From contig VUYV01000082.1 in NCBI GenBank assembly GCA_008711295.1, positions 515,255-579,254 on the forward strand: a stretch of 64,000 bases of DNA, written 5' to 3'. Made by a program: the position numbers and the translations under genes. The DNA comes from Anarhynchus alexandrinus. Taxonomy: Eukaryota > Chordata > Aves > Charadriiformes > Charadriidae. The notes beneath the pieces are model-generated. The model worked only from the letters and a program-made list of their open reading frames with translations. It did not search any database and was not told where the DNA came from. Each line of letters begins with the position of its first letter. Positions within the stretch are counted from its first letter, which is position 1. Shown one piece after another: positions 13,146 to 23,990 of this stretch.

Positions 13146-13307
13146 GGAAGAGCTTGGGTGCCCCTTCCCTGGAAGTGTTCAAGGCCAGATTGGATGGGGC
13201 TTTGAGCAACCTGCTCTAGTGAAAGATGTCCCAGCCCACGGCAGGGGGGTTGGAACTAGATGATCTTTAAGGTCGCTTCCAACCCAAACCATTCCATGAT
13301 GCTGTGA
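13146..13307 (+). mobile_element. CR1 LINE, 5'-truncated 3' end
   Basis: The string GGGTGCCCCTTCCCTGGAAG, followed by a TTCAAGGCCAG block, GGGGCTTTGAGCAACCTG, then GGTTGGAACTAGATGATC and AAGGTCGCTTCCAACCCAAA, is the end of the avian CR1 consensus in order. It finishes with degenerate copies of the 8-base CR1 tail motif (ATTCCATG, ATGCTGTG). CR1 inserts without a poly-A tail and is normally 5'-truncated, as here. About 160 bases remain, too short to code. The frame at 13018-13263 is only its shadow. Confidence 0.93.
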
Positions 13308-16300
13308 CTGGAGCTGCTGTCTGGGAGAATTGTCCTGAGCCCTGCCCAGCCCCCTGGGTGGCTGCAGCAAGCAGGGGAGGAGGCATCAAGCGGGTAGCTG
13401 GTGAATTTTAAGGGTTTGTGCTGCAGACAGCACCACTCTGAAGCAAGGAGAGGTGGGGATGCACTGCAGTTTCCCCTGAGGAGCTGTGGCCTCATCCCCC
13501 ACTGTGGGTGCTGGCAGGGAGGTGGACCTCACCAAGGGGACTCCCATCCCACAGCAGTGATCTCTGCCCTCATCGACCAGTGGAAACTCTGCATTGTGTT
13601 AATTATCCTTGGTTTGTGCCAGGCTTCATTGTTCAGATGGGTCATTCGGCATAGGGGTAGAGCTGGACTCGTACGGCCTGGTATGGATTTGGTTTGCGAA
13701 GGAATGTAAACGTAGCGGTGCCGCTTTTGGAGGAGCCTCTTTTGGAAAGCAACTTCACTCCATCAGGCTGAACATTTTAGTTTGTTTGCTTTATTCTTTC
13801 TCAAAATCCAGCATCTGTGACGTTATTTCCGTACATTCGGAACTATACTAGAAAATATCTGCCAGCTGGTGGGGAGGTCCTGGAGTGTTGTTACCCTTCT
13901 AGAGACCCCCATCCGGTGAGCTGGTCTTGTGAGACGGGTGCATCACCTGAGCCAAGGTTTTTAGTCATCTTCTAAGAGCAGTGTCATGTGCTGCTGCCCT
14001 AAATCCCTACTTTACCTATGGTTTTGGCATGTGCCCTAAAGCTTACCCTATGTGCCTGACCCCGGGGTAGCTGAAGGCCCGGCTGGGGTTGTTTGCAGTG
14101 TGCTGCAGCAAATGGAGGCTTTTTCATAGCGGAGGCTGTGAAAGAGCAATGTGTGACGAAGCGGCATCACAAGAATATATGGGATTAGAGATGGTCTCTG
14201 GAGTTGCTGTTTATATTCCGAGTTAAATTAAGGTTTCTGAAATTTGAAGTCAAGGGGGAAGGGGGTTTACTGGGAGATGTAGCTCACAAAAGCTCATTAT
14301 AGAGGCCTGGGTAAAAAGGCCCTTAGGAATCTGATGGAGTGCTTGTACGACATATTGAAGAAAACCAGACTATATTCCCAATTTTGCCCTTAAATATATT
14401 TTCCTGTCTTCATTAAAGTCGGTGGCAACCTTGCATATACATCTGAGGTCAGAGTTTCGCATATTAAAAGAGGCAGGCTTAGAGTGTTTATTGTTGGTGC
14501 ACAGATTGACTCTGCAGGGGATAAATGCAGTTTATTTTCATATGGTGTAGTGTAAGAATGCTTCAAGGAATCGCAGGCACCAGCAGGGGCTTATAGCAAA
14601 ATCTGGAAAAATATTCACAGACTTAAAAAATTAAAGTACAAATAATAATTTTAATTCAAGCTTAGCGTTATGGTATTTTTCATTCTGCAGAAAAATAAGA
14701 TTAAAGAATTGGTTTTCATATGACACTAATGGATTGGTTACATAGTTTGAGCAGATCTATGCTCAAGCAATGAAAAATCTTGAGACATGGCTGTGTAGTT
14801 TGAAAGAATATTGATGCCGTCTCTGTGAAGTTTTCTATGCATTAACAAGTGGCCTGGACAAAGTAGGAGTAAGGTGTGTAATACCCAGTTATCTGAAGAT
14901 GACAAATTGGGCGTGCTTTTCACATAGCGGCAGCAGCTGCGAGACGGAAAGTGTAGGAAGACCAGGAGAGTGAAGAAGAACGGGCAGCTGCTTGTGGTGT
15001 TGGAATTAGCATAGGTGTGTGGAAATACTAATACACTTGGGGTGAAAATACTATCAGCCAGAAATTAAAAAGAGATTATTAAAATGCAGAGGAGCAGAGA
15101 AGGCCTGAGGATACCTCACATAACTAGCTAATCAAATGCGAGTATTCAGTTTGATGTGTTGCAGAAAGCAAATGTTATTTGCCTTCCAGGACTACAAGAG
15201 AATATGTCCAAGAGCAAATAATGCATTCTTAAGTGGACCTGCTTAGCATTCCTGTGCGCTGGGGTAAAATAAGCTGGTTTGTACTTGAGACAGCATGAGA
15301 AAGGACCTGGATTTCTTTCTTGATGTTGGTTATGCCAGTGGGAACTAGCTCTGGCTGGAAGTCACACTTAAACTTATTGTACGTTCTTCTGTCATGCAAG
15401 CAGCTTAAAACCAAAATCACTTTGGCAATGGTATTTTTCTTCATTTTATGCCATTTTTCAAAGGTTCTGGGAAAGTGGCAAAGGAAATGATGTTAGATGT
15501 CTCGTTTCTTGGCTGAGGGGGCACCCCGCTGATCCATTGCTTTGGTGCTCGGGTGTGCTCCCAGCCTTAACAGACCCTTCTTAACTCTTTAGCACCACTG
15601 TCATGCGTTAAATCTTGCTGCCTGCATTGCATGGATGGCCTGACAAGGGAAGCTGTGCTGCTTTTTTCCCCCCTACTATGCTCACATGGCAAAAAACCTA
15701 AAAGGTCCTCTAACCTGCTCATCAACAGCACTGAGACAAGTGCCAAGCAGACAAGGTAGGGATTTTGAGGGTTGTGGCCAGGGTGCCAGCAAAGACTTGC
15801 TATTCTCTTTTCAAACTACCTTACCTTTCAGGTGCATTTGCTGATAACATGTGCTTTGCAGCCCCTTCAGTCATTCCTGTGTGCTTGCATCGGATAAAGG
15901 TCACATCCCCCATTTCTTGGAGTTCACAGCTGGTGAAGGTTAAGTGATGAGTGAGGTCTTCTTGGAAAAGAGTTAGCCCAGTTAGTCATTTCCAGCAGGG
16001 TAACTCAAGATAAGCATGGATTAACAGAGTTTGTAGGTTTGGACCTGGTAGCATCTACCTTCTCACACGTGCCAAACAGGTAGGTTTACCCTGGTTTTAT
16101 TCATGCTGTACAGCAGCCCAGTCCCTGGCATGCTGGTTCATGTCTTATACTGGAAACTAGAAGCCAGCCTTGCTTCTCAAAGGCTCCCATAAATACAGGC
16201 TGATTGTGTGGTGGTTTTTTTTTCCCCATTCCTCTATGATATTGCAAAATGCTTTATGTGAATGTCAGTGAAGGTATTAGTAAATACCTGTGACGCTGTT

Positions 16301-17035
16301 GCTTTGTTGTTTTGCAATTACCCTCATGCCTTTGCAAGAGCAAATTCACTGGCTGGAAGGAGTTTCTTGACTCAAAAAGGAGTTTGATGAATGTGTGGTG
16401 ATATATGAGTAGTGAGCGAGTGAGGTGTGATCAGCTATTTGACTTGAATTCTTCTTTGCGATCAGTCTGTCTAGTGCTAGCCAGTCTGTGGACTGCGACA
16501 CCAGGGAATTTGCGGGTGCACAGGGGTGGAGAGGACCGTTGCTTTCTCCCCAGTAGTGCCACTAGGTACAGCATCACCCTCGACTGTGTGAGGCAACTAG
16601 TGCTTGTTCCCTTTCCTTGTGCCTCATAAACTGACCCTCCCAGCCGGGATGTGCTCAAAGCAGCCTATGCAATATGCACCCCCAGCCCTCGTGTCCTCAA
16701 GATGGCCAAAATACCTCCTGTGTGCTGTGCTGCCTGGTGAAGTGTGGCTGCTGCTAGCTAGATGGGTGATTGCTCACCAGCAGAGATGGATGGACACGGT
16801 ATTAGCGGTGGTGTAGACGAGTCAGGGCAAACCTGCGTATGGGGGCAAGCGGTCTTTGTATCTGTTTGTGGAAATAGGGAACATAATCTTCCTGGTGAGT
16901 GGTAGTCTACACTGAGGGTAAAAAACCATGTAGACACAGAATTCCTAAGATGTGACTTTTTTTTTCCCTCTGTCTTTCCTCTCCCTCAACCAGTTACTAA
17001 GAACATCTCCTTTAATCTCCCCTGCCTCCCACCCC

Positions 17036-17103
17036 AAGAAAAACAAACAAAAAACCCCCCAACACAGAACAAAACAAATCACCACCCTACCACCCCAGCA
17101 ACA
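17036..17103. repeat. A/C-rich low-complexity tract
   Basis: Nearly G-free and T-poor DNA built from AAAC, AACC and CCACC pieces. It ends at AGCAACAGCAG just before the unassigned minus-strand frame. It could be a degenerate simple repeat or the A-rich tail of an old insertion; I cannot decide which. Confidence 0.6.
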
Positions 17104-17121
17104 GCAGTAGAACTTATTTCT

Positions 17122-17394
17122 TCAAACCACGTGGGGTTTTTCTTTTACTGCAAGATGGACTTTCTTGCTGGGCAGCTCTTGCCCAGCACCTTGAAAATCT
17201 TTCAGGTTATCCTGTGCTGGGGTCAGTGCTCCTTCAGCCAGTCTCTGCATTACATTGCTTCCCATGCATTTTCTCCAATTGCAATTAATATTTCTACCTG
17301 TTACCATCTTTCTGAGCTCCTTGATCTTATCTTCAAGCCGAGCCCAGGATGTGGCATCCCAGCTAGACTGAAGGTTTTTGTAGCACCCAAACAT
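17122..17394 (-). other. Unrecognised 90-codon frame, possibly repeat-derived
   Basis: The translated frame contains a charged, coiled-coil-like run (LEDKIKELRKM near residues 21-31) followed by a mixed segment with ALTPAQDNLKDF. I do not recognise the protein. Three things make it more notable than other frames here: its composition looks protein-like, it has the look of coiled-coil ORF1 proteins of LINEs or of retroviral-like gag remnants, and it ends about 140 bases from the 5' limit of a CR1 fragment in the opposite orientation. A 5'-inverted LINE segment is one explanation, chance another. No start context or promoter supports independent expression. Confidence 0.25.
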
Positions 17395-17610
17395 GAGGAC
17401 TTTTCTGTGATACTGAGGTCTGATTCAATCACAGAGGACTCTCAGTGGCTTGAGCCATAGAGACCAGGCTTGGGGACCACATCTTGTAGGACATTGCGGT
17501 GATGGAGCAACCACCTTGAGTTCCTCAGGGCCCAAATCAAGAGGTGATTCTGCCCCTCTACTCTGCTCTGGTGAGACCCCACCTTGAGTAATGCGTCCAG
17601 CTCTGGAGCC

Positions 17611-17727
17611 CTCCGCACTGGAAAGACATAGACCCTGTTGGAGAGGGTCCAGAGGAGGACCATAAAGTNTCTCTGCACTGGAAAGACATAGACCTGTTGG
17701 AGAGGGTCCAGAGGAGGACCATAAAGT
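17611..17727. repeat. Duplicated 58-base segment around a single N
   Basis: Bases 17611-17668 and 17671-17727 are the same CR1 sequence, with one substitution (CTCCGC against CTCTGC) and one missing C. They are separated by an N at 17669. This is the pattern left when two contigs that really overlap are placed end to end with a token gap. It is far more likely an assembly artefact than a biological duplication. Confidence 0.85.
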
Positions 17728-17768
17728 GATCAGAGGGATGAAACACCTCTCTCTAGAGGCTAAGAGAG

Positions 17769-18122
17769 TTGGGATTGTTCAGCTTGGAGAAGAAAAAGTG
17801 CTGGAAGGACCTTATTGCGGCCTTTCAGTACTTAAAGGGGGCTTATAAGAAAGATGGGCACAGACTTTTTACCAAGGCTTGTAGTGACAGGATGAGGGGC
17901 AACGGTTTAAAATTGAAAGAGGATAGATTTCGACTGGACATAAAGAAGAATTTTTTTTTTACAATTGAGGGTGGTGAGATGCTGGAACAGGTTGCCCAGA
18001 GAAGCTGTGGGTGCCCCACCACTGGAAGTGTTCAAGATCAGTTTGGACGGGGCTTTGAGCAACTTGATCTAGTTGAAGATGTCCCTGCTCATTGCAGGGG
18101 GGTCGGACTAGATGACCTTTAA
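17769..18122 (+). pseudogene. CR1 ORF2 C-terminal relic
   Basis: A 117-codon frame whose first half reads like the end of the CR1 reverse-transcriptase polyprotein: LFSLEKKK, LIAAFQYLKG, SDRMRGNGLKLK and DRFRLDIKKNFF appear in the family's order. The second half translates the CR1 3' region in a shifted frame. The Met start is accidental. A full CR1 ORF2 protein is several hundred residues longer and carries endonuclease and reverse-transcriptase domains; none of those catalytic motifs are present. It is a fossil fragment with no expected function. Confidence 0.85.
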
Positions 18123-18279
18123 AGGTCCCTTCCACCCCAAACTGTTCTAGGATTCTATGAAGTACTGTCCACTAGAAATGACNTGCTCATTGCAGGGGGT
18201 TGGACTAGATGACCTTTAAAGGTCCCTTTCACCCCAAACTGTTCTAGGATTCTATGAAGTACTGTCCACTGGAAACGAC
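18086..18279. repeat. Duplicated 97-base segment around a single N
   Basis: Bases 18086-18182 and 18184-18279 carry the same CR1 tail plus about 30 bases of unique flank (AGTACTGTCCACT). They differ by four substitutions and one indel and are separated by an N at 18183. Because the unique flank is duplicated as well, this is not two independent CR1 insertions. Two haplotypes or two read sets placed in tandem is the likely cause. Confidence 0.85.
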
Positions 18280-18326
18280 ATTTTACGTTCTTTGTGGTGG
18301 GGTTTTCCCCTCCTTCCTCCCCCAGC

Positions 18327-18462
18327 CCTGAGTTTAATCCTGCCCTGCTATAGTGGCAACAGCTGAAACATAATGAATGAATATTTATTNTCCTGAGTTT
18401 AATCCTGCCCTTGGAGCCTGCTACAGTGGCAACAGCTGAAACATAATGAATGAATATTTATT
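18327..18462. repeat. Duplicated 63/71-base segment around a single N
   Basis: Bases 18327-18389 and 18392-18462 share CCTGAGTTTAATCCTGCCCT, and then GTGGCAACAGCTGAAACATA through to ATATTTATT. The right copy has an extra eight bases (TGGAGCCT) and one substitution. The N is at 18390. The sequence is not a known transposon. This is the third case within 800 bases, pointing to one badly assembled stretch. Confidence 0.85.
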
Positions 18463-21400
18463 CATTCAAGGAGCCCTTCAGGGACATAGAAAAACATTTA
18501 GTGTGACTCTCTTCCTTTTCAATAATTGTGCGTGAGTGTTTCCACGTATATTGAGGAATGCTCTCTGCAAGAGGTTGAAACCGCTGCTAGCAGCTCTATC
18601 CTCTGTATTCTGATGCAGTGTTCAGATAAATCCCTCCACTTGAACCAGATTGCATCCCGAGAGAAAATCTCCCCGGGAATGAAGTTGGGCAGCTTGACTG
18701 TATCATTTTATATTGTCATTTGAAAGAATCATTTCTCTGCAGCTGGGACTGTTCCTCTGAAAGAAGTGAAGGTTATAATTTACTTAGCTCCAGCAGGGCA
18801 GGGGATGCTGCACAGCCATACGCACAGTCTTATTGTTTTCACAGCGTTAAGCAGCACCATCTTCTCAAACTCGGAGCCTCGGTTTTAATACAGCTTATGA
18901 GAAATGGCAACTTTTGCAAGAAAACAGAGTAGAAGTGTTAATCTGTATGCCTTTATAATTCCCACATGAAGTGAAAATTAGCCTTCTTCCACTTTGCAGA
19001 AAAATTTACCAAGAGGAGATCTGAAGGAAAGGTTGTTTTATTTTTACTTGACATACTATATTATATTTACCTGCTTGTTATCAGTAACTGCAACCACACT
19101 GCAGTTGTCAAAATAGGCGAAGCCTATTTTGTTTATGTATAGAAGGGTGTTTGTGTATACTGAGTTAGTGCTTGGTCCTGAATGATTGTGACTGCCCACC
19201 AAATTCCCATCTACTCCTCCAGCCTCTCGAGACAGCGTTTGTGGTCACTTGTGGCCCAAGCCAACTCCTGGGTATGTCACTGGAAAAGCTCTTGTGGCTC
19301 TCATTTGGAGCTGGCTTGGACCCTGCACTTCAAGATGCTGCCCATGCGGAGAGGGACCAGACCTAATACTCCAAGCTGAAATGAACTATTTTAGCTTGAC
19401 GTCCAAAGCTGTGCCGCATGCTTCATTCTTGAGGGTGATGGGAAGTATTTTCTCACCGGCAGTGGACCGGGGCTGGGGAAACATTCCTGCCCTTCGTGCA
19501 ACAACTGGTGGAGGAAAGCACCTGCCGGGGATCCTGTTGCCTGGTGTGCTGTTACTTCTGCTTTTGTCTGTCAGCTGTTGTAACAGGAGTTGCATTTACT
19601 GGCTGCTGATGCTGAGGGTGGGGATCAGATTGCTTCTTATGGATTGGAAGACTTGAATGCATTGGTAGATGCTCCCATATATAGTGCCCTCTCTGCTTGA
19701 TGGATAAGTGTCCCAGCAAGGCTACTGAAATAGCACAACAGCGGAAGGTACGCAACCAACTGCTCTCTCCATCCTGATATGAAATGTGACGGCTTTGGAG
19801 ATGAGCGCAGCCATGCCCCATTGGAAAAGTCAATGAGAGTTCAACAGAGAAGGACCCAGGTATGAAGAGTCAAGAGTATAATGCCATGCTGCAGCTCGGC
19901 AGGCACGTCCTCTGGGCCAGTAAAGTGGTTTTTGATGGGCACACGGAGAGGGATGCGGCTTGGCAGAAGTCAGGCAATGAATCGGATGAAGCCCAGAGGT
20001 ATTATCTCTGCAGCCACTGGCAAACTCTTCCTCCTTGCAGAACTAAGGACAACCGTTAGATCAAGAACTATTGCAGGAGCTAGATTATAGTTTTATTTAT
20101 AAAAAAAATGAATTTTGTACAGATTCACATTCAACAGGCCGATATGTTTGAAATCTGATTGCAAACAAATTTTTTTTTGCACTGAAAGATGAGGCTGTTG
20201 TGATTTGATTTTCTTTTTTTTTTGTATTTAGCACAAGTTGGCTTTTGTTTGAGATGACTGGGGGCATTGCAAGGGTTCTGAAAATGCAGGGACAGCTAGA
20301 CATAAGCATCCCTGATGTTCTTACATAAAGATACAGTAAATACACATGCATGCATACAAATGTGTGTAGAAACACATACATTTGTGTAAATTTAGCAAAT
20401 TGTGACAGTACATTCTATGCATTATTAAAAAAAAGTTGCATGTTATTTCCAGTTCCAACTGTTCGAATGCAGGATTAGTTTTTCTGGCTGGACTGCTCTG
20501 GAAACTTAAGTCCAATATTTACACACATTGCTTGTGCTAGAAATGATATAATCCTATTTCAGAGCAGTTTAGTCATTGATACCAGTGTAGGTTCACAGGG
20601 GTTAGATGATGCAAACATAAATCAGCAGAAGCTGCTTCCAGTGAGAGTTTAAGTTTTCAGAGCCCTGGAAGGCACTGGCAGTCATCTTAATGTGGAAAAC
20701 TAACACAGAGACCATAAATATGCTGAGTGCAGTGCTTTTCGTGGCCATGAGCAAAGCACATAATTTTTTTTTTTTAAAGGAGCTATTTGTGCATGTTTGT
20801 GCAGCATTTTGTGTTGTCACTGCCAATCTAGCTTCCCTCTGTCCTCTTTCTCAGCCATTTTAAAGAAATTAATCTCTCTACTCCTGCATCCTTCCCCTTG
20901 TGCTCTTTGGGGAACCCAAATATCATTGTATTGTGCTTAGCAGAGGTAAATACCTATTGGAAAATGAAGCAGCAGCTTAGAAGATGTGTTGTTCTGCTGC
21001 AGCTTGTACGACTACTCGCGTGCTCTTCTGAGCATGGTTTTGCCCCACCTATCCATCTGACTTCCCTCCTGTGGTTTCACAGCCCTTCGGCAGTGGGAAA
21101 TAGTTACACGTATCCCAAGTAACCATAAACGGTTTCTCAACTTTTTTTTCCTGTCCTTTCCAGTTGCAGCACATTTTCCTATATAGATTTTCGGGTTTCA
21201 GCCTTTTAGTCTTGTGGGGGTAGGCTTGCTTCTGTTCTCCTAAATTAAATAAGCTCAAGCCATGCTGTCATTGATATGCTCTCAAATTAAACTTCGTAGT
21301 CTCTTCATAAGCTGTCTTTTGGCCAGACCATGAAGTTTGCACTGAAGATGAAATCAATAGGCATTTGCCTGAATAAAAACCTCAGGGTAAGGTTTTTGCA

Positions 21401-23699
21401 GCGTGAACTCGTTATGTATGTGAATTTAACCCTTGCCCTTAAGACAGTGGTCATGGTTTGAACCAAGTGTTCATCCTTGCCTCCTGGTGCTTTCTTTTTT
21501 CTATCACAAAGGCTTTTGGTTGGATCCTGACTGCTGCTCTCGCATGCAACCATAAGGGTCTGTCTTGGTGCCTCTCCTAGGTACCTAATGTCTTCTGTCC
21601 AATGTCTTTATTTCAGGACATAAGACATTGCACTTATGTGGCTTAGCCTTTGACTATTAAAGTAGCAGACCCTTGTCTTCAAAAATGGAGAGAGGACAGC
21701 CTGTATATAAAGTTTAATGCTGTAAGGTAAATCATCTCTGCTTTTATGCTGCGGTACTAAAATCTGTGTAAGAGCACAGACGCGTGTCAGGGCAGAAACT
21801 GGCCTCTGTGTTGTAAACCTGTGTTTTGGAGGCAAGCTTGTTAGGTGGGTGATCATACTTCTTCTCTCTCCGGTTTTTGTTTTGGTTTTGTTCTCAAAAG
21901 CTGTCAAAGTAGCAGCGTGGTTGTAGGCCTTTTAAAATACTGGTACTTATGAGCCAAGAGAAAAGATGTGTGTTAGAGTAATAAGTAGCTCCAACAGAAG
22001 GATCTACTTTTTCCAGGCCTTCTGGTGACCTCATGAACCGCATGAGCAGGCTCAGAGTGGCTTCTCACCACATGCCCCAGACGGGAGGCGCTTTGATTGC
22101 ACGGTTGTATTTGAAAATTAAACTAGTTGTACTTTGCTTCAGCTCACTTTTTGCACTCCTCTTTACTTGTGGTCATCTCAAACCCTCCCGTTCTTCCATC
22201 CAAGAGTGACTTGAGTGTGTGCTGTGTTTTGGTATGAGGAGCCAAACCTGTACGGCATGGGTCTTCAGGTACTGTCGTGGCATAATGTTTTCTGCCGTGA
22301 TGGTCCCTCTTGGCTTCATTGCTGAGCCTTCCATCCATCCTCCCTGTGCTTCCAGTTAAACACCTTCCTATTGCTCGCCTCCTCCAGCAGCTGCTGCCTG
22401 TCCTTTGGCCTTCAGGCTCCTCGCTTTCCTCTTCCCAAAACGCTGATTTTTGTTTTGGCTGGGAGTTTGTGAACATATTATATCTACATGCAAAATATGG
22501 CACTGGCTAGTGGTGCAAATTACCCAATCTGTGTTCGGTGATGACCTTGAGAAATGCGACGTCTGATGCAGCAGTACTTGAGCGTATGCACTCTTGTGTC
22601 ACAGCGCACGGGTGATAAGTGATGTGCTGCTTTTGGTGCCGCACATGGAGGAGACTGTGAGCAGTGACCTGTAGGCTGCCCAGGTGCCAGAAATGTAGTT
22701 TTATGCTCTTCTTGCATACTCAGCCTCTGCTGTGACCTGCAGGCTGGGAGCGTTGGTGTAGCAGTAGCTCTGCTGGAAGAAGCCCCCTGTGTGGGACTTC
22801 CCCAGGGCCAGGGTTGGGCTGGTGGGCTTCTGCATGGGATTTCCACTGAAGTCATCGGGATTGCTTGGATGCAGGGGTGGGAGGTGGTGGTTCCTTTTAC
22901 TGGTTTCCCTGAATTCAGACACAAATGACATGTAAACCTTGTGGTGGGAATGCACTGGGGGGATTACGGTCCAGGGTGCCACTTTCCACGGGACTTCCGC
23001 TGAGTTCAGCTCACCGAGAAGTAGGTTGGGCATGGCTTTCATATGGCACTTAATAGTGCTGATAACATTGATTGCCTTTGCTTTTTGGCAAAGAGTGCCT
23101 GTTTAGAGGGAGGTATGGCAGCTCTAAGCCGATACATACAGCTTTGCTGCATAAACAGCAAATACTGCTCCGCATACAATCTGCGCTTTGTTCCTTGGTT
23201 CAAAATTACCATTTTTCTCCCCAAGGTCTACTGATTTGTAATGCTAGGTGGGAGACTCTCGCTGTAAGGCTGCCTCCCTGTCAGGAAAAACCCCTGGTAA
23301 GCAGATGCCTGCTGTGCTCAGCTCCACCAGCTGTTGCACAGGCCGACAGCTAAAGATACGTGTTTTGCATCTTCCGTGGGGAGTGTTTCATGTTAGTGAG
23401 TAATTAGCTTTAATAATAATTAATGTTGGATAGACGTAGTTTGTACCCCTATAGTGCGTTTATTTTGAGAATCTCAAAATGCATGGGCTAGCAGCCTGGA
23501 ATAAACCTCGATGCAGCTAGGGTTGGTGGCTTTAACCCTGCTGTCCCCTAATGAAAAGTGTGGGAGAGCTGGAAATAAGAGCTCCTCTTCGCTTGCGCGG
23601 CAAATCCTGGGTAGCACCCCTCCTACCCCCACAGGGCTGCTTGTTGCGTATCTTATTTTAGATAGATGTTTTGCAGTAGCTCTTGCGAGCATCAGCAGA
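18463..23699. other. Non-coding DNA
   Basis: No gene is recognised. Contents include two adjacent hairpins (19086-19130), T runs at 20170-20178, 20214-20223 and 20764-20775, and overlapping minus frames of 134 and 113 codons at 22520-23042 with no domain. The string TTTCCACTGAAGTCATCGGG near 22840 resembles the GAAGTCAATGGG core of old amniote repeats, but too little is left to call. The paired plus and minus frames at 19249-19833 and 23043-23353 look like chance. Confidence 0.55.
19086..19130. other. Two adjacent perfect hairpins
   Basis: AACTGCA (19086-19092) pairs with TGCAGTT (19100-19106) over a 7-base loop. Three bases later AAAATAGGC (19110-19118) pairs with GCCTATTTT (19122-19130) over a GAA loop. 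Two perfect stems side by side are unusual, but each alone is within what 64 kb can give by chance. No transcript or known RNA family is evident. Confidence 0.6.
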
Positions 23700-23990
23700 G
23701 ATCCATTATGCTCCCCCCAGAGCAAAGCGTAAACGGGAGGCGACGGCAAACCTGCCTGGCAGAAGTCAGGTGCTGTTCAGTGGGACAGCAGCGAGAGGGA
23801 CGGAAGCAAAGGGGACACGATGGCAGGGGCAGCTCTGGAAGACGGCAGCGGAGGTGGCGATTGAGCCCAGCACTGCCTGCCACAGCAGGGATGGAGCCGG
23901 TGTGCTCAGCTGCACGCCTGCCGCGGGCTGCGGGATGTGAGCTCGGTGGAGAGTACCCGGAGCGAAGTGGAGCTATCACAGCCTCGTTTT
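23700..23990. promoter_or_regulatory. Candidate small CpG island
   Basis: About 19-20 CpGs by hand count in 290 bases of roughly 58% GC, near 0.8 of expectation. Frames run in two plus frames (115 and 85 codons) and one minus frame (95 codons), typical of stop-poor GC-rich DNA. It could be a distal promoter, an enhancer or an exon-associated CpG cluster. No gene can be assigned. Confidence 0.4.

Larger units (their letters stand above)
13308..17529. other. Non-coding DNA, partly AT-rich
   Basis: No gene is recognised. There is an AT-rich patch at about 14560-14720. The T run at about 16208-16216 is ordinary. An A/C-only-like tract lies at 17036-17103. The minus-strand frame at 17122-17394 is described separately. 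Bases 17400-17529 lie between that frame and the CR1 fragment and are not assigned. Confidence 0.5.
17530..18279 (+). mobile_element. CR1 LINE, 5'-truncated, interrupted by N-split duplications
   Basis: Recognisable CR1 begins near GTGATTCTGCCCCTCTACTC and continues through the region coding the end of the reverse-transcriptase protein, the GTTGCCCAGAGAAGC block, GGGGCTTTGAGCAACTTGAT and the GACTAGATGACCTTTAAAGG block, to the ATTCTATGA tail near 18160. Orientation is plus. The apparent length is inflated: two internal stretches are repeated around single Ns at 17669 and 18183, so the true element is probably shorter by about 155 bases. Several frame-disrupting changes make it a dead copy. Confidence 0.93.

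Noticed and set aside
19780..20060. Possible processed gene or 5' part of a LINE
   Set aside because: Two parallel frames are open, but nothing in them is recognisable and the sequence matches no CR1 part I know.
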